DNA from: Owenia fusiformis
Taxonomy: Eukaryota > Annelida > Polychaeta > Sabellida > Oweniidae
Direction of reading: 5' to 3'
DNA length: 60,000 bases
NCBI GenBank assembly: GCA_903813345.2
Contig: CAIIXF020000008.1
Location: forward strand, 20,570,822-20,630,821
Shown: positions 38,201 to 49,100 of the stretch, piece after piece
How the letters are laid out: each line of letters opens with the position of its first letter
Position numbering within the stretch: position 1 is the first letter of the stretch
The notes under the pieces: generated by a model
The model's database searches: none
What the model saw: the letters and a program-made list of their open reading frames with translations, nothing else
What the model was told of the DNA's origin: nothing
Translations under genes and position numbers: made by a program

Positions 38201-41200
38201 AACAATTTGAACAGGAATTTAATTATTGAAAAAAGCAAAAATTCAAAAAATCAAGAATTTTTTAACACCGAATAAGGAATTATATGAGGATTGGGATTTT
38301 TCTAGACCTATGAGACACTCTCCTACTGAGAAAGTTGTAGTACCTTTGTTGTGTAACACTGCAGTGTTTCATCCATGCACCCAACCACAATGTTCTTGCC
38401 TACTCTTACTAGGCCCACTGGTTGGGAATTGAGATCTATGCTGTATTTCGGGGTCTTGGAGCCACTAGAAATGATAAGGCACATTAAATTTTAAATCATA
38501 AATGAAGAACAGTAATTTACAAGGCATTAACATGCAACATGTCACAACCTACCATTTGTTACAGATACTGATACAGATACTCCTAACACCAACTGCTGTA
38601 CACAGTCCACAAAAAGTTTGAGACTATAACAATATGTCACCACTTAATGGTGTTGACATAATAATGAATTTTCTACCACAACTTTACACAATTATAAAGA
38701 TAAGAGTATTTTAATCCAATTCATCATTTGTAAGGGTTGACTATATTTCATTTGAAGAGGAATGTAATTTTTATAATGAAACATATACAATAACCAAATA
38801 ACACTTATGCTGTCTCATGTTTCTCATCACTATCTTTAATAATAAATAATGGAGCTCACCGTTTCAGCGTATAAATTCCGCCATTTCTACATGCTACAAC
38901 GATTCTAAATTCAACATCATACAGTCCTGTCACACTGAGAAATACTGGTACACTGGGCAAAGACATCTGAAAGAAAGATGTTATTTGTTATAACAAAGAG
39001 GCAATTAATTGACATGTAACCTCTCAAAGTGATAATTAAATACTATTTGTAATATAATTTTATATGTTCACCCCAAAAAACATAAAATGATACTTATTTT
39101 TCTTTTTACTAGTTTTTAGTTATTGATCCAAATTCTAACAAAGTGATAAAAAATATATGGAACTGTTGTAAATCATATTTGTTAATTATTTAACTACTGT
39201 ATGCTTTGTATATTCACATTTTAAAGTTAAGAGAATACAATAAAGCTTTGAAATCTGAATCTGTTCAATTCCTTATATTACCATGGTGAGAACTGTAAAT
39301 GCCTCTGGGTCTAATACATAAATAGACTTGCTCTCTGTACCAAGGACAAGACAGCTAATGGCATCATCATCATTCAATGACTTCTTCATTGTATCTAAAC
39401 ATGTGATCACAGTCTGAAGATAAAAAACAAACATAATTGACATGGTATTTTGATGTAAAGGTAGTTCCTTTTTAGGATATCAACCAAATAATCCAATAAA
39501 CAACAATATATAGAATGTAGCATTAGTCATACATTTCATAAGACACTGTCAAATTGGTGTGGTATATACACATACCTGTCTTTTGAGCGGGGCATATTTA
39601 TGAATGTTGGCAAACTGTTGAACATCTTGAGGGTCCCCTAGTTGCAACAGGCGAAGTGAACGTACAGTCAATGTGTGGCCTTCACTCCTGGATACAACAC
39701 AGAGTGATTATGTTAAAATAAGAAGTCTTATTCAAAATACGATAAACATTTGGAGGCAGAACCTGAGGAATGAACAGCCCAGTCTGACAAACTGCAATGT
39801 AGCGACTCTCATTTGAATCCCAATGATGATAATTACCCACAAAGATGTGAAACAAATGCTCAAGAATCAAGCCTCTAAAATATATTACCACTGCCAGCAA
39901 GAAATTGCATAGGATATAGGGGGTGACTTTATACGAGAGCTTCACTAATATACCATGGAACAAGAGAGTTTGCTAAATATGGGCAGAGGATACACTGATG
40001 ATTACTGCAGGGAGAACAATATAAAATATATATAAACCTGTATTTAACCAATTTCCTCAAATTGAAATTGGTTGCAATAATGTTTTACAACAAGGTCCAA
40101 GAACATATCTACAGGGTGTCAAATAAGTCTGTTCTCCCCCCTTAACTTTTTTATCTTTAATTTTATCATACTTTCCCATATATCATTTTGAAGCTCATGG
40201 AAAATGCTGATCACCCTAAAAAAATCAATCATAAAACCCTCCTAATAAAATTGCTACAATGTTTCTTGTAAGGTTGTAGTTGACCTTTTTTACGTCAAAA
40301 CAAGTAAAATTACCAGGTAATAGTGAATGAAAAATGAAAAGTTGATACTGCAGTGACAATGCCAACATTGGGTGATTTCAATGTTTCTCAATATCATTAC
40401 AGAGTAAAATGTGTTACATTCAGGGGAGCCTTTGAAGCAGGGGCATCTTTCATCACAAAATAGTTGATAACACCTAAAATTAAACGTTCTGAATGATTTA
40501 TACAGGATCAATTCCTCGTAGAATTGAGGCCCTCCGGGCTGCTGGGGGAGACATACAGACTATTAAAAAGTGAAATATGGACATCACTAAAAAAACTCTA
40601 AAAAATTTGGAATTTAACCAATCACTCTGAAATTTGGTGTGTGATCAGCAAATTAAATTCCCTTTAAGATGATATATACCAACCCTATGTTATCTCTGAA
40701 TTAAAAAAGTTAAGGGGGGAGAACAGACTTATTTGACGCCCTGTAGTACATGTACCAAGAACATAGACAGCTCTTACACAGGCTGGAATCGAAAGATTTG
40801 TCCGCTGTGACGGAGCATGCTATTTTTCATAAAAACACTAAGAATGCTTCACCATTTATTTTTTAACTCATATGTTTCGTTATATCAAAGATAATTACTT
40901 ACTCCATGCAATGGATATATCATTTGCGCGTAACCTTCACTTCTGTTTGAAGTCCAATAACGCTAGGAGTAAAATCTATTGAAAACGGCGCCAGAGTATC
41001 AAACTCTAAAATGTACCATTTCTTTTTTAACTTTTTAATGGCATGATATAGTGACACGATAATATTAACATATGTTTTCAGCATAACTCTGAATGTATAA
41101 ATGAGATATTAATGCATTGGGTCTTTTTAATTTTTCTTATAAAAAATAATATTTATATTTTTTGTCCGCTGTGACGGAGCATTTTCACAGTTCACATTTG

Positions 41201-44200
41201 CAACTGCTCCGTCACAGCGGACAAAAAAATTAAACATTATTTTTTATAAAAGAATTAAAAAGACCAAATACATCAACATCTCATTTATACCTTCATAGTT
41301 ATGCTGAAACCATGTGTAAATATTATCGTGTCACTATATCGTGCCATTACAAAGTTAAACAAGAAATGGTACATTTTGAAGTATGATACTCCGGCGCCAT
41401 TTTCAATTGCTTTTCTTCCCAGCGTAATTTGACTTCAAACAGAAGTGAAAGTTACCCGCAAATGATATATCCATTGCATGGAGTAAGTAATTTTGTATGG
41501 TATAACGAAACATATGAGTTAAAAAATAGATCGTGAAGTATTCTTAGTGTTTTTATGAATAATAGCATGCTCCTTCACAGCGGACAAATATTTTGATACC
41601 AGCCTGTGTCTTAGTCCTTCAAGATTTCTTAGGTGGAATATTCTCAAAAAGTTTATTGACCATTATTCACCTTAGGTTCTCCAGCATCTCTCTCAATACC
41701 ATCACATCCATCTTTTCCTGAAAATAACAAATAATTTGTAAAAATATCAAACAATCAACAATTAAATTAAGTTAATTTGGCCACAAGGTGTTTAAATGTA
41801 GCCATATGTACTAGTTTCATGCATCATCACGTTCAAATTTATTGCACTAGCCACACCTTAAATGTTGTGAATTTTCATTCCTACATTAGGCTATTGACAC
41901 AATCAATAATGGACTACAGTGAAGGTTTTTAGAAAAAAGACATAGCTTGTTGCACCGAAAATGATTCAGCAGAGAAAACTTACATCTTTAGCTTGTGCCC
42001 AGAGGTCTGCCTCTAAAGGATGGATTTCTAGTGTTGGGAGGGTGAACTTGAAATATGGCCTGAGATTTTTATACACATAGATGTAGGGGCCTGATGCTAC
42101 AGCTACCGCTGAAATTTATAAAAGTTGTATATCAACAATATGAGATTGATATTCAAAAACAGTTGTCACATATAAAATGGTTCTGTGTAATATAATGAAA
42201 TGTTTACTTGTAAAAAAATGCATTCTAATTTCAAATACATTTTACATTGAAGTGATGGATTATGTTTAGTCAAGTTACCGGTGCAGCTGTACTGTACATG
42301 TAATTAGAAACATTAACCTAGAAGAGAGTTCAAGTGGTAAACTGAAAAGCAGGAAAAAATTTGCTCGTAAAAGAAAGTAAAAATCAGTGAAATAAAGAAC
42401 ATTATAAGAAATATATTGAGATACAATGATTCCTAAGATAGTGGAGCATCTGATCAGTGAACTACATGAAGAAGGGTGCATCCTCGGAGGATATAAGATA
42501 AATGCAACAAACAATGGAACATCTATCACATTGCAATATGTAGTACACCATCTTGGTGACCCAAGTTCAGAAACTAGAAGCAAATCACCAAGTAGGCTAA
42601 TGAGAGACACAAATAGGATTAGTGCTTTCAATGCCAATAAAAAAATAGTGAGTAGTGTTCCAAACCATGAACAAATAGGATTACATGAACAGTCAACACC
42701 TGTGAAACCTGGTCAAAATACATATAGTGATGATGTGTTTATCAATACTGATAACAGTCAAATTGTAAACAATAACACTGATACAGAGAATTCACCAAAT
42801 ACAGAAGACAGTGGATTTACTTCATTATTACAGACTCCCCAGGACAGAATCAACAAAGTAAACACAAGTACACAAACGGATATTAAAGTGAAGAGACACC
42901 AGTCTTGTGCAACAGAACTTAAGATGAAACATGTCGCAACTAAAACAGACAATATGGACAGAAAACATAGAGGCTGCAATGTAAATATTAAGAAAAGTTT
43001 CGAACGGAATGCGTGACATATACGTAATTCGCGTGAAAAGTCCGAACGAAATGCGTACATTTTTTTCCGGCGTTCGTATTTTTGCTGTGTAGACGATCTT
43101 TTTTAGAAATTTTTCTACTGAAATATTTTTGCTTGACAATTACCAGGTAAAATGCGTATTTGCGTGACATTTTCTGTCACGCAAAAATAACTGGCGTGAC
43201 TTCAAATTCTTCAGCAAATGCGTGACAAATACGCAAAGTGCGGGACAGTTGACAGGCCTGATACATGTAGGAACATGAACATATATAACAAATTGTGCCA
43301 AGTACTATTGATTGATTTAAATGTTAATTGGACTAAATAGGGACATATTTGCAAGTAGTGATCCAGATGAAGGGATGCAAATGATTCTTGTCAAAAATGG
43401 TTGAGTTAAGACTGTGAACATTTTGAGAACTCTATCTATCTGGAATTCCAGTAGTTTTTGAGGAATAACATTATTTCACTTTCTAAGCTTGAAGTTTTAA
43501 GACTACTATCAAGAAAATCTCTATACATTTGATAATTCCTATGTAGAATATGTTATGTTAATATGTTATCTAGAAAGGAGAAATAAATATCTATATAAAA
43601 AAAAAAAAAAAAAAAAAAAGAAACATTAACCTTGAGGCACTAAATGTTGCTGAATTAGGGGACTCCTTATACAACGTATCAAATTAATCAATTTAATATG
43701 TTTAAGAACATTCGGATGATAGGAGGGAGTTAAATCAAAATATGGTTTGCGTTTCAGCAATGATCTGTTATTGCTTTTAATCAATACCTGGTGTCCTTGG
43801 TTCATTGGTATCCATGTAGAAGCTGACAACTCCTGTCGGTAGGTCTATTATGGTGTTCTCTGTCATCAATGATGTGCCTGTAAGGAAATAAGTCTATAGT
43901 ACACTTCATATATACAAAGTATATTGTACTTTCAGGGGCAAAGACAGGATCCAAAAATAGGTGAAGCAAATTTAACTTGGTTGGGCTGGTAAACTGAAGC
44001 CAAAAAACTTCATCCAATTAGTCCATTTGTCACCCCTATACATACTATAGTGAACCTATGAATTGTTAAAAACACGATGTTTTATGGTAGCTATGGTTAA
44101 TTTATAATAACAAGGGTTTTCTGAAGTGATTTAACTGGGTTGGACAAAAAGTTACTTTGGGGAAAAAAGTATATCGGCTAATTAGAGAGGCATGCATTGG

Positions 44201-44816
44201 CTTAACATGGCGTTGACTATTGACTTAGTGTCATGATACCACCATGTACCTTGTATGTTACCGTGGTGATAGATACAAAAATTTTCCCCAACGTTAATTT
44301 TTTGGCAACCCAGCTAAATCACTCCAATAAACCCTAATGATAGTATTTGCACAGAAAAACATCATGTTTTTAAATATTCATACGTTAAGAAAATGACAAA
44401 TGGACTAAATCAACAAATGGCTAAAAATATCTTAATATGTAAAATTGTGGTGAGGCAACTGTCTCACCTGCCTCAGAGCTAGGCTACATTCACAAAATAT
44501 AAGCAAAAGATATAGCATAATGGGATAAGAATGGCTATAATATCAGAAATAGGGTCTTATGTAAAATTGGTGAAATAGACAAAATCTGAAAAAATTAGTT
44601 GGAATAAAACATTTGTTCACACAGTTTAATAATGTAGTAAAATTACCTTTGTATACTTTCAGTTTCATGTCATATGTCCCTGTTCCAAGATCAGCAATGA
44701 CTAGTTTATTATCGCCATCAGCTGAGATGTCAACCAAGGCAATACACTGAGTGAATGTATAGAGGGAAGCAACTGGGTCATAGTGAGCACTCAACCATTT
44801 GCTATTTCCTTCATAA
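35240..44816 (-). CDS. BBS1: BBS1, BBSome subunit (14 exons; first coding exon not found)
   Basis: BBS1 is a beta-propeller subunit of the BBSome, the coat that moves membrane proteins in and out of cilia. Minus-strand exons with GT-AG borders and continuous phase: 44816-44647, 43877-43788, 42108-41984, 41717-41671, 39687-39576, 39413-39282, 38966-38860, 38464-38344, 37898-37670, 37334-37176, 36782-36649, 36455-36321, 35827-35741, 35326-35240 (stop TGA 35242-35240). Diagnostic stretches include [83 protein letters not shown] and [13 protein letters not shown]. These exons encode 577 residues; animal BBS1 is about 590, so only a short N-terminal exon is missing, either in 44820-45683 or in the N gap. 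Head-to-head with MUS81. Confidence 0.97.
35860..35960 (-). repeat. Dispersed CACC-TGCCATTTG family copy in BBS1
   Basis: Contains aacatgcaaaatgtcaccacctgccatttgttacagaca and a ggtggtgacat block. In the BBS1 intron next to the exon 35741-35827. Confidence 0.6.
37420..37560 (-). repeat. Dispersed CACC-TGCCATTTG family copy in BBS1
   Basis: Contains aacatgtaaaatgtcaccatctaccatttgttatagaca and a diverged gtggtagtaacat block. Confidence 0.55.
38525..38660 (-). repeat. Dispersed CACC-TGCCATTTG family copy in BBS1
   Basis: Contains ggcattaacatgcaacatgtcac...taccatttgttacagata and a gtcaccacttaatgg block. Confidence 0.55.
40112..40743. mobile_element. Tc1/mariner-like non-autonomous element (copy 2)
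   Basis: TA target duplication, left end CAGGGTGTCAAATAAGTCTG and right end the reverse complement (cagacttatttgacgccctg). About 632 bp, same family as 7690-8301. Located in the BBS1 intron between exons 41671 and 39687. No transposase frame. Confidence 0.8.
40776..41609. mobile_element. Foldback element of about 830 bp with two roughly 400-bp arms
   Basis: The left arm (40776-41181) and right arm (41205-41609) are near-complete reverse complements around a roughly 24-bp loop. Outer ends read acacaggctgg...tttgtccgctgtgacggagca and the mirror image. The same 21-bp motif recurs at the inner end of each arm (41161 and, reversed, at 41206-41226), so each arm starts and ends with it in the same direction. 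No ORF. It lies next to the 47-nt BBS1 exon 41671-41717. Confidence 0.85.
42426..43016 (+). CDS. Uncharacterised 196-residue protein encoded by the retrocopy
   Basis: Intact, intronless ORF starting [17 protein letters not shown] and ending IKKSFERNA, about 105 nt after the retrocopy start. The N-terminal 40 residues look globular (amphipathic helix then [20 protein letters not shown]); the rest is polar, Ser/Thr/Asn-rich and probably disordered, with a Lys/Arg-rich tail. I do not recognise the family. The ORF has no stops or frameshifts, so either the insertion is recent or the retrogene is used. No promoter is evident. The 3' UTR contains a gcgtgaca-type dispersed repeat (43010-43260). Confidence 0.6.
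   Translation: MIPKIVEHLISELHEEGCILGGYKINATNNGTSITLQYVVHHLGDPSSETRSKSPSRLMRDTNRISAFNANKKIVSSVPNHEQIGLHEQSTPVKPGQNTYSDDVFINTDNSQIVNNNTDTENSPNTEDSGFTSLLQTPQDRINKVNTSTQTDIKVKRHQSCATELKMKHVATKTDNMDRKHRGCNVNIKKSFERNA
43010..43260 (+). repeat. gcgtgaca / tgtcacgc dispersed repeat
   Basis: Multiple gcgtgaca or tgtcacgc words with atacgca between them. The segment 43136-43250 is repeated inverted at 46735-46840 (cgtatttgtcac...ctgaagaa...gaagtcacgccag...gcgt), and a related palindromic block lies at 48745-48925. Here it is part of the retrocopied mRNA's 3' UTR. Confidence 0.6.
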
Positions 44817-45683
44817 CTGAAAAATGTAGGAAAAATTATTTTAATAGTTTTAAAATGATCATGTGATTGTGTAAATTATAGGTTTCAATAACTATTACAA
44901 ACGGTAATAAACTAACAATCTGATTAGTGATTCACCCCTGTGCCACTTTTTCACGGAACTAATGATTCACCCCTGTGCCACTTTTTCACAGAACTAAAAG
45001 CCAGTTTAGGCAAAAAACATATTCAAGGTTCAAGCAATTACTGTATCTCTCAGTTGGGTATGGAACATACAGATTTATAGTAAACTGTAGATGCATGTTT
45101 TTTTTACAAAACCTCCACATTTTACACATACAGTGTCATAATAAGGATTTTAGAAAAAAGCAATCCTCAATTTAACTTCAACATTGGCTTGTTAGTTCTA
45201 ACTCACTGCTACTGTCTGTGTAGGCTACCTGGATACTCTAAACTAGTCTAATTTACATCTGTCACAGTCAATTGCAGTTTGATTTAGCCAAGCCCAAATC
45301 AGTTTTTTGTTATTCTTCTTCAATAATAGCCGCAAATTTCTAATAAATCAAATTCACAAATCATAATATTTGAACCAATTAAATTGCCTTATTTAGTGCA
45401 CGAGTAAATCGAACCAAAAATGGAATCTCGCACAGATTGCCTACAGCGTACTATTTCTGAAATTCCCAGGAATTCATTTCACCCAGTGTTGACAGTATTT
45501 TTGTCTATTGAGGGGTGATAAAAGGTATACATGTACCCATGGACTTTCAAGAGCTCTTGAAAGCCCATGATGTACCCCTACTGAAAATAATTGCTGCGGC
45601 AGTGCTGTGACTGCTGCAGCCCTGTGACTGCTGCAGCCCTGTGACACACATATACTATCATCATATAGGCTTAAAATGATAGC
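44817..45683. other. BBS1 upstream intron / putative first-exon region
   Basis: The first BBS1 coding exon should lie here or in the adjacent gap, but I cannot point to it. The stretch holds a perfect 20-bp palindrome ctttcaagagctcttgaaag at 45544-45563 and a direct repeat of tgtgactgctgcagccc near 45606-45640. Confidence 0.4.
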
Positions 45684-46183
45684 NNNNNNNNNNNNNNNNN
45701 NNNNNNNNNNNNNNNNNNNNNNNNNNNNNNNNNNNNNNNNNNNNNNNNNNNNNNNNNNNNNNNNNNNNNNNNNNNNNNNNNNNNNNNNNNNNNNNNNNNN
45801 NNNNNNNNNNNNNNNNNNNNNNNNNNNNNNNNNNNNNNNNNNNNNNNNNNNNNNNNNNNNNNNNNNNNNNNNNNNNNNNNNNNNNNNNNNNNNNNNNNNN
45901 NNNNNNNNNNNNNNNNNNNNNNNNNNNNNNNNNNNNNNNNNNNNNNNNNNNNNNNNNNNNNNNNNNNNNNNNNNNNNNNNNNNNNNNNNNNNNNNNNNNN
46001 NNNNNNNNNNNNNNNNNNNNNNNNNNNNNNNNNNNNNNNNNNNNNNNNNNNNNNNNNNNNNNNNNNNNNNNNNNNNNNNNNNNNNNNNNNNNNNNNNNNN
46101 NNNNNNNNNNNNNNNNNNNNNNNNNNNNNNNNNNNNNNNNNNNNNNNNNNNNNNNNNNNNNNNNNNNNNNNNNNNNNNNNNNN
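45684..46183. other. Assembly gap (500 N)
   Basis: Exactly 500 N, a conventional placeholder for unknown length. It separates the divergently transcribed BBS1 and MUS81 and ends within the likely MUS81 start codon (N at 46183 followed by TG). Open frames drawn across it are artefacts. Confidence 0.98.
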
Positions 46184-49100
46184 TGAACCGGTCAGATTTT
46201 GACCCAGCACTCGTTGGAAAACGTAAAAAGAAAGTCAAAAGGTGTCCAAACCCATTGTTTGTACAGTGGCTAGGCGAATTAAAAGAAGATGCAGCGTCTA
46301 AAAACTTAAAAAGTCAATACACATATGCCAAGGTAGATTTTATTTACAGTTGGGGACAAAAATAAATGACAGGTCGATTTTCGATCACCATTTCCTAATT
46401 ATGGTGGTCTGAAAGCCCATAATTTCCAATATTGTCTAGATATATATCCCTTAAAATTTGTATATTTTACATTTTGTATAATCTCATCCACTGATGTATG
46501 GCCTCTTGTAAATTCTCTTATAACATGGGAAATCCTCACTTCAGCAAATCCACCTGTCATTTATTTATGTCCCCAACTGTATTTTGTTTTTTCATGACAA
46601 CGTCAACGATACGAATGAACGATGGATGTGTTGCCCTCCAGCAAGTAAAGAAATCAAGACTATAAAATGCATGATGATTCAATTTTAATCGCCACATTGG
46701 CTTACTTTAACAATTTTACACTGCCGTCCAACTGTTCCGCAAATTGCGTATTTGTCACACATTGCTGAAGAAATAGAAGTCACGCCAGCTTTTTTTGCGT
46801 GGCAGAATATGTCACGCAAATACACATTTTACCACAGTCAGAGAGAATGTTCTGGCGAAAGGAGATTGGGATTTCAAATACAATAAGTTGGGAAACCCGA
46901 ATGAAAAAAATGAAGTTACCTTTCTTAATTCCTGAATCTCTCCGAAATTAGCTCATCTTGGTGACTGTAAATTGCACAGCTGTATTCAATGGAGTCTTTT
47001 CATATTCGATCAGCCTCAATTTTAAAGTGTATATGTTTCAATATATGCTAACACCCCTACTTTATATATTGAACTGATCCAATGTACTATATACTATGTA
47101 TCTTTACCTGTATGAATCACTTATGACTTATTACTTATTGCTCTTAAGTCCATCTTCTTAAGATGCTTGAATAAAGTTTACTCTATTAAACTTACTAACT
47201 ATAGCGTTATGTATCAATTACCAGTCGACAACGAACAGCATTGAAACAGTATATTTTATTTTTAACGTGATTTCATCGTTTTTTGTCGACTGGTAAAATT
47301 CCGTCCATCTTCTTAAGATGCTTGAATAAAGTTTACTCTATTAAACTTACTAACTATAGCGTTATGTATCAATTACCAGTCGACAACGAACAGCATTGAA
47401 ACAGTATATTTTATTTTTAACGTGATTTCATCGTTTTTTGTCGACTGGTAAAATTCTGCTGGGCAAATGGCAAGATGGATGACCCTTGACCTCACCTTGA
47501 CCGATGGTGATCACGACTGGCGGTTTCAAAATTTTCTAAAATCGCTTCAAATAATATTATGTTAATTCCTAGCAAGTAAACATATCTCATAGTTTGCTAT
47601 TTCACAATAAGATAACGAAATGTGTAAGGAATTCGCTTTTATCAATTAAAACATCACATCGACACGTGGTATTCGTAAACTAGACAATGAAGATAATGAA
47701 AGCGGGGGGGTTTTGCAAAGAAATTCTCAACGCGCTGCATAGCAACCGAGGAAAAAACAATTAATAGGGATAAATAGCCCAACGAGAGTCGGCAGTCTTG
47801 AAAAATACTTGGATCTTGTTGCCAGTCCTGTTATTGATATCATTCCCGTTCGAAGAACGTATTAGATGTCCGTGCATTTTACCTGATAATTGTCAAGCAA
47901 CAAGAAAATGCAGCAACCCCCTAATATAATAATATCCCGTGCAAGGACGATAGTCCTGAGAACGTCTCAATGTTTTGCCTGTACGATTATAACTTCAATA
48001 GATTCCTGGGTATTTTAGCATTCTTTTCGTGTAGTTGAATCAACAATTAGCTGGGTTTATCGGCAGAACAGGAACATTTTTCTTTTTCATCGAGAAAGAT
48101 TCCATCACTTTTCAAGATGGCGGTTGGATTTAAAAGGGGATTCCCCATTTGACTGGCCTGGAAATGACCCGGAAGTACCAATAAATGGAGGAATTGGACA
48201 GTTAAAATAAGTTAAATATTACACGCAAATATTGCGATCAAAAAGGAAAAATTCTTCGTTCTGCGGATAAACCCAGATAATTGTGGATTCAACTACAAAA
48301 AGAATGCTAAAATACCAAGGAATCTATTGAAGTAGGTATCTTAAGTGTAAGAGGCATAGAAAATTCTCCCATGTTATAATCGTATAGGCAAAAGATTGAG
48401 ACGTTTGGGACTTTAGATTGAGACGTTCTCAGGACTATAGTCCTGGCACGGGATAACCTCATAGTAGTCTACTATCCAATAGACTGAATATCTTGAGAAT
48501 TCAGTCTATTATCAATTGATAATCGAAGATCGAAGAAACTTTAAACCAATCAGTGAGGTCTAGATTATTTGTTTGTTTAGTTGTTGATGGGGCAATAGAC
48601 GTCACAGATGACTTGGAATGTGTATCATGCTATTTTACGACATTGCATAATATAAGCTAAATAAATTTTGGCTTCATTTGAAGTTATATTGAGGACTTTT
48701 AAAAATGTAAGAATGAGCTAAAGTATTTTTTACTCTTACTTTCTGACTTTTCACGCAAATTCTGTATATGTCACGCATTTGGTTCGAAATGTGTGTATAT
48801 GTCACGTATTTGCTTCAAAATTTTTTGTACCAATTTCACAGCCATTTATTATTGCTAAATTAGCCTAATTAGTGCGTGACATATGCACAAGTTTCGAAGC
48901 AAATGCGTGACATTTTCAGATGGCTGAAAAAGTTATTTGATCATGTTTCGGGTCATTCTGACCATGTACATTGTGATCATGGTCATGTAAATGGTATGTG
49001 GAACTAGTTAAACTGAGGGGGTCAAAACAGAACTCTGTTATCTTGGTTCAAAAAATATTCAAAATCCACCATGGTTTTGTCACTTTCTGTTTTTTGTCAT

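Larger units (their letters stand above)
42306..43632 (+). mobile_element. Processed retrocopy with target-site duplication and poly-A tail
   Basis: The 14-bp string agaaacattaacct flanks the insert at 42306-42319 and 43619-43632. Just inside the right copy is a run of about 23 A residues (43597-43619), preceded at 43582-43587 by AATAAA. These are the marks of an mRNA copied and inserted by LINE machinery; the left junction tt|agaaa also resembles the LINE endonuclease target. The insert is about 1.3 kb, on the plus strand, antisense to the BBS1 intron that hosts it. Confidence 0.9.

Noticed and set aside
45474-46365. Long open frames on both strands across the N run
   Set aside because: They exist only because N codons contain no stops. 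Only the plus-strand tail from 46183 (MUS81) is real.
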